Below are positions 39,401-53,599 of a stretch of 64,000 nucleotides of DNA, piece after piece (position 1 is the stretch's first letter; each line of letters begins with the position of its first letter). A program made the translations under genes and the position numbers. This stretch comes from Coriaria nepalensis. Taxonomy: Eukaryota > Streptophyta > Magnoliopsida > Cucurbitales > Coriariaceae. The notes under the pieces are model-generated. The model saw only the letters and a list, made by a program, of their open reading frames with translations, was not told the DNA's origin and did not search any database. The stretch is taken from positions 25,191,209 through 25,255,208 of the forward strand of contig CP114482.1 in assembly GCA_027186245.1 (NCBI GenBank). Direction: 5' to 3'.

Positions 39401-39859
39401 AAGTTACGCACGAAAGTCGCGTTTTAAATGCAAAAAGAGAATTGGTTCGAAGTGCCTTCAAACAATTTAATGATTGAAAAGACTGAGTGATATGCTTTTA
39501 ATGCTAAAATAATGCATTGTTGTCTTCAATAGATTAATTACAAGTTATGTAAGAAAATAATGTTTGAAGGGCGAAAATAGAATTCGTTCGAATTAATTTA
39601 GAATGCTTTAATGACTAAAAGAGACTCAATGACATGACTTTAAGGCTAAACAAATACATTGTTGCCTTCAATAGATCAACTGCAAGTTACGCACGAAAGT
39701 CATGTTTAAAGGCTGAATTTCGTTCGAAGTGATTTAGAATGATTTATGGACTAAAAGAGACGCAAAAATATGACTTGAACGCTAAAAAATGCATATTGCA
39801 ATCAATAGATCAATTGCAAGTTATGCACGAAAGTCGCGTTTTAAATGCAAAAAGAGAAT

Positions 39860-41230
39860 TGGTTCGAAGTGCCTTCAAACAATTTAATGATTGAAAAGAC
39901 TGAGTGTTGTGCTTTTTAATGCTAAAGTAATGCATTGTTGTCTTCAATAGATTAATTACGAGTTATGTCAGAAAATAATGTTTGAAGGGCGAAAATAGAA
40001 TTCGTTCGAATTAATTTAGAATGATTTAATGACTAGAAGAGACACAGTGACATGACTTTAAGGCTAAACAAATGCATTGTTGCCTATAATAGATCAACTG
40101 CAAGTTACGCTCGAAAGTCATGTTTAAAGATCGAATTTCGTTCGAAGTGATTTTGAATGATTTACTGACTAAAAGAGACGCAAAAATATGACTTTAAGGC
40201 GAAAAAATGCATAGTTGCCATCAATAGATCAATTGCAAGTTATGCACGAAAGTGGCGTTTTAAATGCAAAAAGAGAATTGGTTCGAAGTGCCTTCAAACA
40301 ATTTAATGATTGAAAAGACTGAGTGATATGCTTTTTAATGCTAAAATAATGCATTGTTGTCTTCAATAGATTAATTACAAGTTATGTAAGAAAATAATGT
40401 TTGAAGGGCGAAAATAGAATTCGTTCGAAATAATTTAGAATGATTTAATGACTAGAAGAGACTCAGTGACATGGCTTTAAGGCTAAACAAATGCATTGTT
40501 GCCTTCAATAGATCAACTGCAAGTTATGCACGAAAGTCATGTTTAATTGCCGAATTTCATACGAAGTGATTTAGAATGATTTACTGACTAAAAGAGACGC
40601 AAAAATATGACTTGAACGCTAAAAAATGCATAGTTGCCATCAATAGATCAATTGCAAGTTATGCACGAAAGTCGCGTTTTAAATGCAAAAAGAGAATTGG
40701 TTCGAAGTGCCTTCAAACAATTTAATGATTGAAAAGACTGAGTGTTATGCTTTTTAATGCTAAAGTAATGCATTGTTGTCTTCAATAGATTAATTACGAG
40801 TTATGTCAGAAAATAATGTTTGAAGGGCGAAAATAGAATTCGTTCGAATTAATTTAGAATGATTTAATGACTAGAAGAGACACAGTGACATGACTTTAAG
40901 GCTAAACAAATGCATTGTTGCCTATAATAGATCAACTGCAAGTTACGCACGAAAGTCATGTTTAAAGATCGAATTTCGTTCGAAGTGATTTTGAATGATT
41001 TACTGACTAAAAGAGACGCAAAAATATGACTTTAAGGCGAAAAAATGCATAGTTGCCATCAATAGATCAATTGCAAGTTATGCACGAAAGTCGCGTTTGA
41101 AATGCAAAAAGAGAATTGGTTCGAAGTGCCTTCAAACAATTTAATGATTGAAAAGACTGAGTGATATGCTTTTTAATGCTAAAATAATGCATTGTTGTCT
41201 TCAATAGATTAATTACAAGTTATGTAAGAA
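39860..41230. repeat. Two-trimer internal repeat in zone V
   Basis: The units at about 39860-40400 and 40697-41240 share GAGTGTT(G/A)TGC, AAAGTAATGC, TTACGAGTTATGTCAG, GACACAGTGACATG and GGCGAAAAAATGC, at an offset of about 836 bp. The intervening trimer carries the TTAATTGCCGAATTTCATA form of B. The arrangement is repeated in zone V copy 2 from about 47.8 to 49.2 kb, so it predates that duplication. Confidence 0.75.
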
Positions 41231-43203
41231 AATAATGTTTGAGGGGCGAAAATAGAATTCGTTCGAAATAATTTAGAATGATTTAATGACTAGAAGAGAC
41301 TCAGTGACAAGGCTTTAAGGCTAGACAAATGCATTGTTGCCTTCAATAAATCAACTGCAAGTTATGCACGAAAGTCATGTTTAATTGCCGAATTTCATAC
41401 GAAGTGATTTAGAATGATTTACTGACTAAAAGAGACGCAAAAATATGACTTGAACGCTAAAAAATGCATAGTTGCCATCAATAGATCAATTGCAAGTTAT
41501 GCACGAAAGTCGCGTTTTAAATGCAAAAAGCGAATTGGTTCGAACTGCCTTCAAACCATTTAATGATTGAAAAGACTGAGTGATATGCTTTTAATGCTAA
41601 AATTATGCATTGTTGTCTTCAATAGATTAATTACAAGTTATGTAAGAAAATAATATTTGAATGGCAAAAAAGGAATTCGTTCGAACTAATTTAGAATGAT
41701 TTAATGACTAGAAGAGACTCAGTGACATGAATTTAAGGCTAAACAAATGCATTGTTGCCTAAAATAGATCAACAGCAAGTTACGCACGAAAGTCATGTCT
41801 AAAGGCCGAATTTCGTTCGAAGTGATTTAGAATGATTTATTTACTAAAAGAGACGCAAAAATATGACTTGAACGCTAAAAAATGCATAGTTGCCATCAAC
41901 AGATCAATTGCAAGTTATGCACGAAAGTCGCGTTTTAAATGCAAAAAGATAATTGGTTCGAAGTGCCTTCAAACAATTTAATGATTGAAAAGACTGAGTG
42001 ATATGCTTTTAATGCTAAAATTATGCATTGTTGTCTTCAATAGATTAATTACAAGTTATATAAAAAATAATATTTGAATGGCGAAAATAGAATTCGTTCG
42101 AACTAATTTAGAATGATTAAATGACTAGAAGAGACTCAGTGACATGAATTTAAGGCTAAACAAATGCATTGTTGCCTTCAATAGATCAACTGCAAGTTAC
42201 GCACGAAAGTCATGTTTAAAGGCCGAATTTCGTTCGAAGTGATTTAGAATGATTTACTGACTAAAAGAGACGCAAAAATATGACTTGAACGCTAAAAAAT
42301 GCATAGTTGCCATCAATAGATCAATTGCAAGTTATGCACGAAAGTCGCGCTTTAAATGCAAAAAGAGAATTGGTTCGAAGTGCCTTCAAACAATTTAATG
42401 ATTGAAAAGACTGAGTGATATGCTTTTAATGCTAAAATAATGCATTGTTGTCTTCAATAGATTAATTACAAGTTATGTAAGAAAATAATGTTTGAAGGGC
42501 GAAAATAGAATTCGTTCGAATTAATTTAGAATGCTTTAATGACTAAAAGAGACTCAATGACATGACTTTAAGGCTAAACAAATACATTGTTGCCTAAAAT
42601 AGATCAACTGCAAGTTACGCACGAAAGTCATGTTTAAAGGCCGAATTTCGTTCGAAGTGATTTAGAATGATTTATTTACTAAAAGAGACGCAAAAATATG
42701 ACTTGAACGCTAAAAAATGCATAGTTGCCATCAATAGATCAATTGCAAGTTATGCACGAAAGTCGCGTTTTAAATGCAAAAAGATAATTGGTTCGAAGTG
42801 CCTTCAAACAATTTAATGATTGAAAAGACTGAGTGATATGCTTTTAATGCTAAAATTATGCATTGTTGTCTTCAATAGATTAATTACAAGTTATATAAAA
42901 AATAATATTTGAATGGCGAAAATAGAATTCGTTCGAACTAATTTAGAATGATTAAATGACTAGAAAAGACTCAGTGACATGAATTTAAGGCTAAGCAAAT
43001 GCATTGTTGCCTTCAATAGATCAACTGCAAGTTACGCACGAAAGTCATGTTTAAAGGCCGAATTTCGTTCGAAGTGATTTAGAATGATTTACTGACTAAA
43101 AGAGACTCAAAAATATGACTTGAACGCTAAAAAATGCATAGTTGCCATCAATAGATCAATTGCAAGTTATGCACGAAAGTCGCGCTTTAAATGCAAAAAG
43201 AGA

Positions 43204-43220
43204 ATTGGTTCGTTCAAAAA
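43204..43220. repeat. Seven-base deletion at a C/A junction
   Basis: The junction reads GGTTCGTTCAAA, lacking the AAGTGCC that normally follows TTCG in monomer A. The same loss is present at 51140-51156 in the second zone V copy, so it arose before the 7936-bp duplication. It removes most of the bases right of the TTCGAA core while leaving the rest of the unit normal. Confidence 0.85.
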
Positions 43221-44475
43221 ATTTAATGATTGAAAAGACTGAGTGTTATGCTTTTTAATGCTAAAATAATGCATTGTTGTCTTCAATAGATTAATTACAA
43301 GTTATGTCAGAAAATAATGTTTGAAGGGCGAAAATAGAATTCGTTCGAATTAATTTAGAATGATTTAATGACTAGAAGAGACTCAGTGACATGACTTCAA
43401 GGCTAAACAAATGCATTGTTGCCTATAATAGATCAACTGCAAGTTACGCACGAAAGTCATGTTTAAAGATCGAATTTCGTTCGAAGTGATTTTGAATGAT
43501 TTACTGACTAAAAGAGACGCAAAAATATGACTTTAAGGCTAAAAAATGCATAGTTGCCATCAATAGATCAATTGCAAGTTATGCACGAAAGTCGCGTTTG
43601 AAATGCAAAAAGAGAATTGGTTCGAAGTGCCTTCAAACAATTTAATGATTGAAAAGACTGTGTGATATGCTTTTTAATGCTAAAATAATGCATTGTTGTC
43701 TTCAATAGATTAATTACAAGTTATGTAAGAAAATAATGTTTGAAAGGCGAAAATAGAATTCGTTCGAAATAATTTAGAATGATTTAATGACTAGAAGAGA
43801 CTCAGTGACAAGGCTTTGTGGCTAAACAAATGCAATGTTGCCTTCAATAGATCAACTGCAAGTTATGCACGAAAGTCATGTTTAATTGCCGAATTTCATA
43901 CGAAGTGATTTAGAATGATTTACTGACTAAAAGAGACGCAAAAATATGACTTGAACGCTAAAAAATGCATAGTTGCCATCAATAGATCAATTGCAAGTTA
44001 TGCACGAAAGTCGCGTTTTAAATGCAAAAAGCGAATTGGTTCGAACTGTCTTCAAACCATTTAATGATTGAAAAGACTGAGTGATATGCTTTTAATGCTA
44101 AAATTATGCATTGTTGTGTTCAATAGATTAATTACAAGTTATGTAAGAAAATAATATTTGAATGGCGAAAATAGAATTCGTTCGAACTAATTTAGAATGA
44201 TTTAATGACTAGAAGAGACTCAGTGACATGAATTTAAGGCTAAACAAATGCATTGTTGCCTTCAATAGATCAACTGCAAGTTACGCACGAAAGTCATGTT
44301 TAAAGGCCGAATTTCGTTCGAAGTGATTTAGAATGATTTACTGACTAAAAGAGACGCAAAAATATGACTTGAACGCTAAAAAATGCATAGTTGCCATCAA
44401 TAGATCAATTGCAAGTTATGCACGAAAGTCGCGTTTTAAATGCAAAAAGAGAATTGGTTCGAAGTGCCATCAAAC

Positions 44476-47400
44476 AATTTAATGATTGAAAAGACTGAGT
44501 GATATGGTTTTAATGCTAAAATAATGCATTGTTGTCTTCAATAGATTAATTACAAGTTATGAAAGAAAATAATGTTTGAAGGGCGAAAATAGAATTCGTT
44601 CGAATTAATTTAGAATGCTTTAATGACTAAAAGAGACACAATGACATGACTTTAAGGCTAAACAAATACATTGTTGCCTTCAATAGATCAACTGCAAGTT
44701 ACGCACGAAAGTCATGTTTAAAGGCTGAATTTCGTTCGAAGTGATTTAGAATGATTTACGGACTAAAAGAGACGCAAAAATATGACTTGAACGCTAAAAA
44801 ATGCATATTGCCATCAATAGATCAATTGCAAGTTATGCACGAAAGTCGCGTTTTAAATGCAAAAAGAGAATTGGTTCGAAGTTCCTTCCAACAATTAAAT
44901 GATTGAAAAGACTGAGTGATATGCTTTTAATGCTAAAATAATGCACTGTGGTCTTCAATAGATTAATTACAAGTTATGTCAGAAAATAATGTTTGAAGGG
45001 CGAAAATAGAATTCGTTCGAATTAATTTAGAATGATTTAATGACTAGAAGTGACTCAGTGACATGACTTTAAGGCTAAACAAATGCATTGTTGCCTATAA
45101 TAGATCAACTGCAAGTTACGCACGAAAGTCATGTTAAAAGATCGAATTTCGTTCGAAGTGATTTTGAATGATTTACTGACTAAAAGAGACGCAAAAATAT
45201 GACTTTAAGGCTAAAAAATGCATAGTTGCCATCAATAGATCAATTGCAAGTTATCCACGAAAGTCGGGTTTTAAATGCAAAAAGAGAATTGGTTCGAAGT
45301 GCCTTCAAAAAATTTAATGATTGAAAAGACTGAGTGATATGCTTTTTAATGCTAAAATAATGCATTGTTGTCTTCAATAGATTAATTACGAGTTATGTAA
45401 GAAAATAATGTTTGAAGGGCGAAAATAGAATTCGTTCGAATTAATTTAGAATGATTTAATCACTAAAAGAGACTCCGTGACACGACTTTAAGGCTAAACA
45501 AATGCATTGTTGCCTATAATAGATCAACGGCAAGTTACGCACGAAAGTCATGTTCAAAGATCGAATTTCGTTCGAAGTGATTTAGAATGATTTACTGACT
45601 AAAAGAGACGCAAAAATATGACTTGAACGCTAAAAAATGCATAGTTGCCATCAATAGATCAATTGCAAGTTATGCACGAAAGTCGCGTTTTAAATGCAAA
45701 AAGAGAATTGGTTCGAAGTGCCTTCAAACAATTTAATGATTGAAAAGACTGAGTGATATGCTTTTAATGCTAAAATAATGCATTGTTGTCTTCAATAGAT
45801 TAATTACAAGTTATGTAAGAAAATAATGTTTGAAGGGCGAAAATAGAATTCGTTCGAATTAATTTAGAATGCTTTAATGACTAAAAGAGACACAATGACA
45901 TGACTTTAAGGCTAAACAAATACATTGTTGCCTTCAATAGATCAACTGCAAGTTACGCACGAAAGTCATGTTTAAAGGCTGAATTTCGTTCGAAGTGATT
46001 TAGAATGATTTACGGACTAAAAGAGACGCAAAAATATGACTTGAACGCTAAAAAATGCATATTGCCATCAATAGATCAATTGCAAGTTATGCACGAAAGT
46101 CGCGTTTTAAATGCAAAAAGAGAATTGGTTCGAAGTTCCTTCAAACAATTAAATGATTGAAAAGACTGAGTGATATGCTTTTAATGCTAAAATAATGCAC
46201 TGTTGTCTTCAATAGATTAATTACAAGTTATGTCAGAAAATAATGTTTGAAGGGCGAAAATAGAATTCGTTCGAATTAATTTAGAATGATTTAATGACTA
46301 GAAGTGACTCAGTGACATGACTTTAAGGCTAAACAAATGCATTGTTGCCTATAATAGATCAACTGCAAGTTACGCACGAAAGTCATGTTTAAAGATCGAA
46401 TTTCGTTCGAAGTGATTTTGAATGATTTACTGACTAAAAGAGACGCAAAAATATGACTTTAAGGCTAAAAAATGCATAGTTGCCATCAATAGATCAATTG
46501 CAAGTTATCCACGAAAGTCGGGTTTTAAATGCAAAAAGAGAATTGGTTCGAAGTGCCTTCAAACAATTTAATGATTGAAAAGACTGAGTGATATGCTTTT
46601 TAATGCTAAAATAATGCATTGTTGTCTTCAATAGATTAATTACAAGTTATGTAAGAAAATAATGTTTGAAGGGCGAAAATAGAATTCGTTCGAATTAATT
46701 TAGAATGATTTAATCACTAAAAGAGACTCCTGACACGACTTTAAGGCTAAACAAATGCATTGTTGCCTATAATAGATCAACTGCAAGTTACGCACGAAAG
46801 TCATGTTTAAAGATCGAATTTCGTTCGAAGTGATTTAGAATGATTTACTGACTAAAAGAGACGCAAAAATATGACTTGAACGCTAAAAAATGCATAGTTG
46901 CCATCAATAGATCAATTGCAAGTTATGCACGAAAGTCGCGTTTTAAATGCAAAAAGAGAATTGGTTCGAAGTGCCTTCAAACAATTTAATGATTGAAAAG
47001 ACTGAGTGATATGCTTTTAATGCTAAAATAATGCATTGTTGTCTTCAATAGATTAATTACAAGTTATGTAAGAAAATAATGTTTGAAGGGCGAAAATAGA
47101 ATTCGTTCGAATTAATTTAGAATGCTTTAATGACTAAAAGAGACACAATGACATGACTTTAAGGCTAAACAAATACATTGTTGCCTTCAATAGATCAACT
47201 GCAAGTTACGCACGAAAGTCATGTTTAAAGGCTGAATTTCGTTCGAAGTGATTTAGAATGATTTACGGACTAAAAGAGACGCAAAAATATGACTTGAACG
47301 CTAAAAAATGCATATTGCCATCAATAGATCAATTGCAAGTTACGCACGAAAGTCGCGTTTTAAATGCAAAAAGAGAATTGGTTCGAAGTGCCTTCAAACA

Positions 47401-50400
47401 ATTTAATGATTGAAAAGACTGAGTGATATGCTTTTAATGCTAAAATAATGCATTGTTGTCTTCAATAGATTAATTACAAGTTATGTAAGAAAATAATGTT
47501 TGAAGGGCGAAAATAGAATTCGTTCGAATTAATTTAGAATGCTTTAATGACTAAAAGAGACTCAATGACATGACTTTAAGGCTAAACAAATACATTGTTG
47601 CCTTCAATAGATCAACTGCAAGTTACGCACGAAAGTCATGTTTAAAGGCTGAATTTCGTTCGAAGTGATTTAGAATGATTTATGGACTAAAAGAGACGCA
47701 AAAATATGACTTGAACGCTAAAAAATGCATATTGCAATCAATAGATCAATTGCAAGTTATGCACGAAAGTCGCGTTTTAAATGCAAAAAGAGAATTGGTT
47801 CGAAGTGCCTTCAAACAATTTAATGATTGAAAAGACTGAGTGTTGTGCTTTTTAATGCTAAAGTAATGCATTGTTGTCTTCAATAGATTAATTACGAGTT
47901 ATGTCAGAAAATAATGTTTGAAGGGCGAAAATAGAATTCGTTCGAATTAATTTAGAATGATTTAATGACTAGAAGAGACACAGTGACATGACTTTAAGGC
48001 TAAACAAATGCATTGTTGCCTATAATAGATCAACTGCAAGTTACGCTCGAAAGTCATGTTTAAAGATCGAATTTCGTTCGAAGTGATTTTGAATGATTTA
48101 CTGACTAAAAGAGACGCAAAAATATGACTTTAAGGCGAAAAAATGCATAGTTGCCATCAATAGATCAATTGCAAGTTATGCACGAAAGTGGCGTTTTAAA
48201 TGCAAAAAGAGAATTGGTTCGAAGTGCCTTCAAACAATTTAATGATTGAAAAGACTGAGTGATATGCTTTTTAATGCTAAAATAATGCATTGTTGTCTTC
48301 AATAGATTAATTACAAGTTATGTAAGAAAATAATGTTTGAAGGGCGAAAATAGAATTCGTTCGAAATAATTTAGAATGATTTAATGACTAGAAGAGACTC
48401 AGTGACATGGCTTTAAGGCTAAACAAATGCATTGTTGCCTTCAATAGATCAACTGCAAGTTATGCACGAAAGTCATGTTTAATTGCCGAATTTCATACGA
48501 AGTGATTTAGAATGATTTACTGACTAAAAGAGACGCAAAAATATGACTTGAACGCTAAAAAATGCATAGTTGCCATCAATAGATCAATTGCAAGTTATGC
48601 ACGAAAGTCGCGTTTTAAATGCAAAAAGAGAATTGGTTCGAAGTGCCTTCAAACAATTTAATGATTGAAAAGACTGAGTGTTATGCTTTTTAATGCTAAA
48701 GTAATGCATTGTTGTCTTCAATAGATTAATTACGAGTTATGTCAGAAAATAATGTTTGAAGGGCGAAAATAGAATTCGTTCGAATTAATTTAGAATGATT
48801 TAATGACTAGAAGAGACACAGTGACATGACTTTAAGGCTAAACAAATGCATTGTTGCCTATAATAGATCAACTGCAAGTTACGCACGAAAGTCATGTTTA
48901 AAGATCGAATTTCGTTCGAAGTGATTTTGAATGATTTACTGACTAAAAGAGACGCAAAAATATGACTTTAAGGCGAAAAAATGCATAGTTGCCATCAATA
49001 GATCAATTGCAAGTTAAGCACGAAAGTCGCGTTTGAAATGCAAAAAGAGAATTGGTTCGAAGTGCCTTCAAACAATTTAATGATTGAAAAGACTGAGTGA
49101 TATGCTTTTTAATGCTAAAATAATGCATTGTTGTCTTCAATAGATTAATTACAAGTTATGTAAGAAAATAATGTTTGAGGGGCGAAAATAGAATTCGTTC
49201 GAAATAATTTAGAATGATTTAATGACTAGAAGAGACTCAGTGACAAGGCTTTAAGGCTAGACAAATGCATTGTTGCCTTCAATAAATCAACTGCAAGTTA
49301 TGCACGAAAGTCATGTTTAATTGCCGAATTTCATACGAAGTGATTTAGAATGATTTACTGACTAAAAGAGACGCAAAAATATGACTTGAACGCTAAAAAA
49401 TGCATAGTTGCCATCAATAGATCAATTGCAAGTTATGCACGAAAGTCGCGTTTTAAATGCAAAAAGCGAATTGGTTCGAACTGCCTTCAAACCATTTAAT
49501 GATTGAAAAGACTGAGTGATATGCTTTTAATGCTAAAATTATGCATTGTTGTCTTCAATAGATTAATTACAAGTTATGTAAGAAAATAATATTTGAATGG
49601 CAAAAAAGGAATTCGTTCGAACTAATTTAGAATGATTTAATGACTAGAAGAGACTCAGTGACAAGGCTTTAAGGCTAGACAAATGCATTGTTGCCTTCAA
49701 TAAATCAACTGCAAGTTATGCACGAAAGTCATGTTTAATTGCCGAATTTCATACGAAGTGATTTAGAATGATTTACTGACTAAAAGAGACGCAAAAATAT
49801 GACTTGAACGCTAAAAAATGCATAGTTGCCATCAATAGATCAATTGCAAGTTATGCACGAAAGTCGCGTTTTAAATGCAAAAAGCGAATTGGTTCGAACT
49901 GTCTTCAAACCATTTAATGATTGAAAAGACTGAGTGATATGCTTTTAATGCTAAAATTATGCATTGTTGTCTTCAATAGATTAATTACAAGTTATATAAA
50001 AAATAATATTTGAATGGCGAAAATAGAATTCGTTCGAACTAATTTAGAATGATTAAATGACTAGAAGAGACTCAGTGACATGAATTTAAGGCTAAACAAA
50101 TGCATTGTTGCCTTCAATAGATCAACTGCAAGTTACGCACGAAAGTCATGTTTAAAGGCCGAATTTCGTTCGAAGTGATTTAGAATGATTTACTGACTAA
50201 AAGAGACGCAAAAATATGACTTGAACGCTAAAAAATGTATAGTTGCCATCAATAGATCAATTGCAAGTTATGCACGAAAGTCGCGCTTTAAATGCAAAAA
50301 GAGAATTGGTTCGAAGTGCCTTCAAACAATTTAATGATTGAAAAGACTGAGTGATATGCTTTTAATGCTAAAATAATGCATTGTTGTCTTCAATAGATTA

Positions 50401-52026
50401 ATTACAAGTTATGTAAGAAAATAATGTTTGAAGGGCGAAAATAGAATTCGTTCGAATTAATTTAGAATGCTTTAATGACTAAAAGAGACTCAATGACATG
50501 ACTTTAAGGCTAAACAAATACATTGTTGCCTAAAATAGATCAACTGCAAGTTACGCACGAAAGTCATGTTTAAAGGCCGAATTTCGTTCGAAGTGATTTA
50601 GAATGATTTATTTACTAAAAGAGACGCAAAAATATGACTTGAACGCTAAAAAATGCATAGTTGCCATCAATAGATCAATTGCAAGTTATGCACGAAAGTC
50701 GCGTTTTAAATGCAAAAAGATAATTGGTTCGAAGTGCCTTCAAACAATTTAATGATTGAAAAGACTGAGTGATATGCTTTTAATGCTAAAATTATGCATT
50801 GTTGTCTTCAATAGATTAATTACAAGTTATATAAAAAATAATATTTGAATGGCGAAAATAGAATTCGTTCGAACTAATTTAGAATGATTAAATGACTAGA
50901 AAAGACTCAGTGACATGAATTTAAGGCTAAGCAAATGCATTGTTGCCTTCAATAGATCAACTGCAAGTTACGCACGAAAGTCATGTTTAAAGGCCGAATT
51001 TCGTTCGAAGTGATTTAGAATGATTTACTGACTAAAAGAGACTCAAAAATATGACTTGAACGCTAAAAAATGCATAGTTGCCATCAATAGATCAATTGCA
51101 AGTTATGCACGAAAGTCGCGCTTTAAATGCAAAAAGAGAATTGGTTCGTTCAAACAATTTAATGATTGAAAAGACTGAGTGTTATGCTTTTTAATGCTAA
51201 AATAATGCATTGTTGTCTTCAATAGATTAATTACGAGTTATGTCAGAAAATAATGTTTGAAGGGCGAAAATAGAATTCGTTCGAATTAATTTAGAATGAT
51301 TTAATGACTAGAAGAGACTCAGTGACATGACTTCAAGGCTAAACAAATGCATTGTTGCCTATAATAGATCAACTGCAAGTTACGCACGAAAGTCATGTTT
51401 AAAGATCGAATTTCGTTCGAAGTGATTTTGAATGATTTACTGACTAAAAGAGACGCAAAAATATGACTTTAAGGCAAAAAAATGCATAGTTGCCATCAAT
51501 AGATCAATTGCAAGTTATGCACGAAAGTCGCGTTTGAAATGCAAAAAGAGAATTGGTTCGAAGTGCCTTCAAACAATTTAATGATTGAAAAGACTGAGTG
51601 ATATGCTTTTTAATGCTAAAATAATGCATTGTTGTCTTCAATAGATTAATTACAAGTTATGTAAGAAAATAATGTTTGAAAGGCGAAAATAGAATTCGTT
51701 CGAAATAATTTAGAATGATTTAATGACTAGAAGAGACTCAGTGACAAGGCTTTAAGGCTAGACAAATGCATTGTTGCCTTCAATAAATCAACTGCAAGTT
51801 ATGCACGAAAGTCATGTTTAATTGCCGAATTTCATACGAAGTGATTTAGAATGATTTACTGACTAAAAGAGACGCAAAAATATGACTTGAACGCTAAAAA
51901 ATGCATAGTTGCCATCAATAGATCAATTGCAAGTTATGCACGAAAGTCGCGTTTTAAATGCAAAAAGCGAATTGGTTCGAACTGTCTTCAAACCATTTAA
52001 TGATTGAAAAGACTGAGTGATATGCT
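44476..52026. repeat. Zone V, copy 2 of the 19-trimer duplication
   Basis: Partner of 36540-44090 at a constant 7936-bp offset. Differences I noticed are scattered: GAAGTGCCATC near 44465 against CCTTC, AGAGACGC near 45186 against AGAGCCGC, GTTAAGCACG near 49014 against GTTATGCACG, ATGTATAG near 50236, GGCAAAAAAATGC near 51472, and several around 51740-51790. One cluster, 49662-49913, stands apart and is listed separately. Homology ends near 52026, where AATAATGCATTG and GTTTGAAGGG face ATTATGCATTG and ATTTGAATGG of copy 1. Confidence 0.9.
49662..49913. repeat. Conversion-like patch inside zone V copy 2
   Basis: Across this 250-bp stretch copy 2 differs from copy 1 (41726-41977) at a dense run of sites, while both flanks match. 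Copy 2 reads GACAAGGCTTTAAGGCTAGAC, CAATAAATC, TTAATTGCC, TTTCATACG, AAAGCGAATTGG and AACTGTCTTCAAACC. Copy 1 reads GACATGAATTTAAGG, CTAAAATAGATC, TAAAGGCC, TTTCGTTCG, AAAGATAATTGG and AAGTGCCTTCAAAC. The patch agrees with about 51740-51990 in all these markers, including the rare AACTGTC, whereas the nearer candidate at 49242-49494 has AACTGCC. Length is unchanged, so replacement without a net shift fits better than insertion. Confidence 0.75.
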
Positions 52027-53599
52027 TTTAATGCTAAAATAATGCATTGTTGTCTTCAATAGATTAATTACAAGTTATGTAAGAAAATAATGTTTGAAGG
52101 GCGAAAATAGAATTCGTTCGAATTAATTTAGAATGCTTTAATGACTAAAAGAGACTCAATGACATGACTTTAAGGCTAAACAAATACATTGTTGCCTTCA
52201 ATAGATCAACTGCAAGTTACGCACGAAAGTCATGTTTAAAGGCTGAATTTCGTTCGAAGTGATTTAGAATGATTTACGGACTAAAAGAGACGCAAAAATA
52301 TGACGTGAACGCTAAAAAATGCATATTGCAATCAATAGATCAATTGCAAGTTATGCACGAAAGTCGCGTTTTAAATGCAAAAAGAGAATTGGTTCGAAGT
52401 GCCTTCAAACAATTTAATGATTGAAAAGACTGAGTGATATGCTTTTTAATGCAAAAATAATGCATTGTTGTCTTCAATAAATTAATTACAAGTTATGTAA
52501 GAAAATAATGTTTGAAGGGCGAAAATAGAATTCGCTCGAATTAATTTAGAATGATTTAATGACTAGAGGAGACTCAGTGACATGACTTTAAGGCTAAACA
52601 AATGCATTGTTGCCTATAATAGATCAACTGCAAGTTACGCACGAAAGTCATGTTTAAAGATCGAATTTTGTTCGAAGTGATTTTGAATGATTTACTGACT
52701 AAAAGAGACACAAAAATATGACTTGAACGCTAAAAAATGCATAGTTGCCATCAATAGATCAATTGCAAGTTATGCGGGAAAGTCGCGTTTGAAATGCAAA
52801 AAGAGAATTGGTTCGAAGTGCCTTCAAACAATTTAATGATTGAAAAGACTGAGTGATATGCTTTTTAATGCTAAAATAATGCATTGTTGTCTTCAATAGA
52901 TTAATTACAAGTTATGTAAGAAAATAATGTTTGAAGGGCGAAAATAGAATTCGTTCGAATTAATTTAGAATGATTTAATGACTAGAAGAGACTCAGTGAC
53001 ATGACTTTAACGCTAAACAAATGCATTGCTGCCTATAATAGATCAACTGCAAGTTACGCACGAAAGTCATGTTTAAAGGCTGAATTTCGTTCGAAGTGAT
53101 TTAGAATGATTTATTTACTAAAAGAGACGCAAAAATATGACTTGAACGCTAAAAAATGCATAGTTGCCATCAATAGATCAAATGCAAGTTATGCGGGAAA
53201 GTCGCGTTTTAAATGCAAAAAGAGAATTGGTTCGAAGTGCCTTCAAACAATTTAATGACTGAAAAGACTGAGTGATATGCTTTTTAATGCTAAAATAATG
53301 CATTGTTGTCTTCAATAGATTAATTACAAGTTATGTAAGAAAATAATGTTTGAAGGGCGAAAATAGAATTCGTTCGAAATAATTTAGAATGATTTAATGA
53401 CTAGAAGAGACTCAGTGACATGACTTTATGGCTAAACAAATGCATTGTTGCCTTCAATAGATCAACTGCAAGTTACGCACGAAAGTCATGTTTAAATGCT
53501 GAATTTCGTTCGAAGTGATTTAGAATGATTTACTGACTAAAAGAGACGGAAAAATATGACTTGAAGGCTAAAAAATGCATAGTTGCCATCAATAGATCA

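Larger units (their letters stand above)
36540..44475. repeat. Zone V, copy 1 of a 19-trimer tandem duplication (7936 bp)
   Basis: A fixed offset of 7936 bp links markers in this copy to the next: GATATGGTTTTAATG (36571 and 44507), TGCACTGTGGTC (37011 and 44947), GGCAAAAAAGGAATTCG (AGGAATTC at 41671 and 49607), TTATATAAAAAATAA (42056 and 49992; 42891 and 50827), and the 7-bp deletion in GGTTCGTTCAAA (43211 and 51147). The aligned part runs to about 44090. The last part of the period, up to 44475, leads directly into copy 2, so the two copies are in tandem. The offset is six bases short of nineteen trimers, owing to small deletions shared by both copies. Confidence 0.9.

Noticed and set aside
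41726..41977. A transposon footprint at the zone V mismatch patch
   Set aside because: Both versions are ordinary satellite of equal length, with no target-site duplication or terminal repeats. Conversion between trimers explains it.
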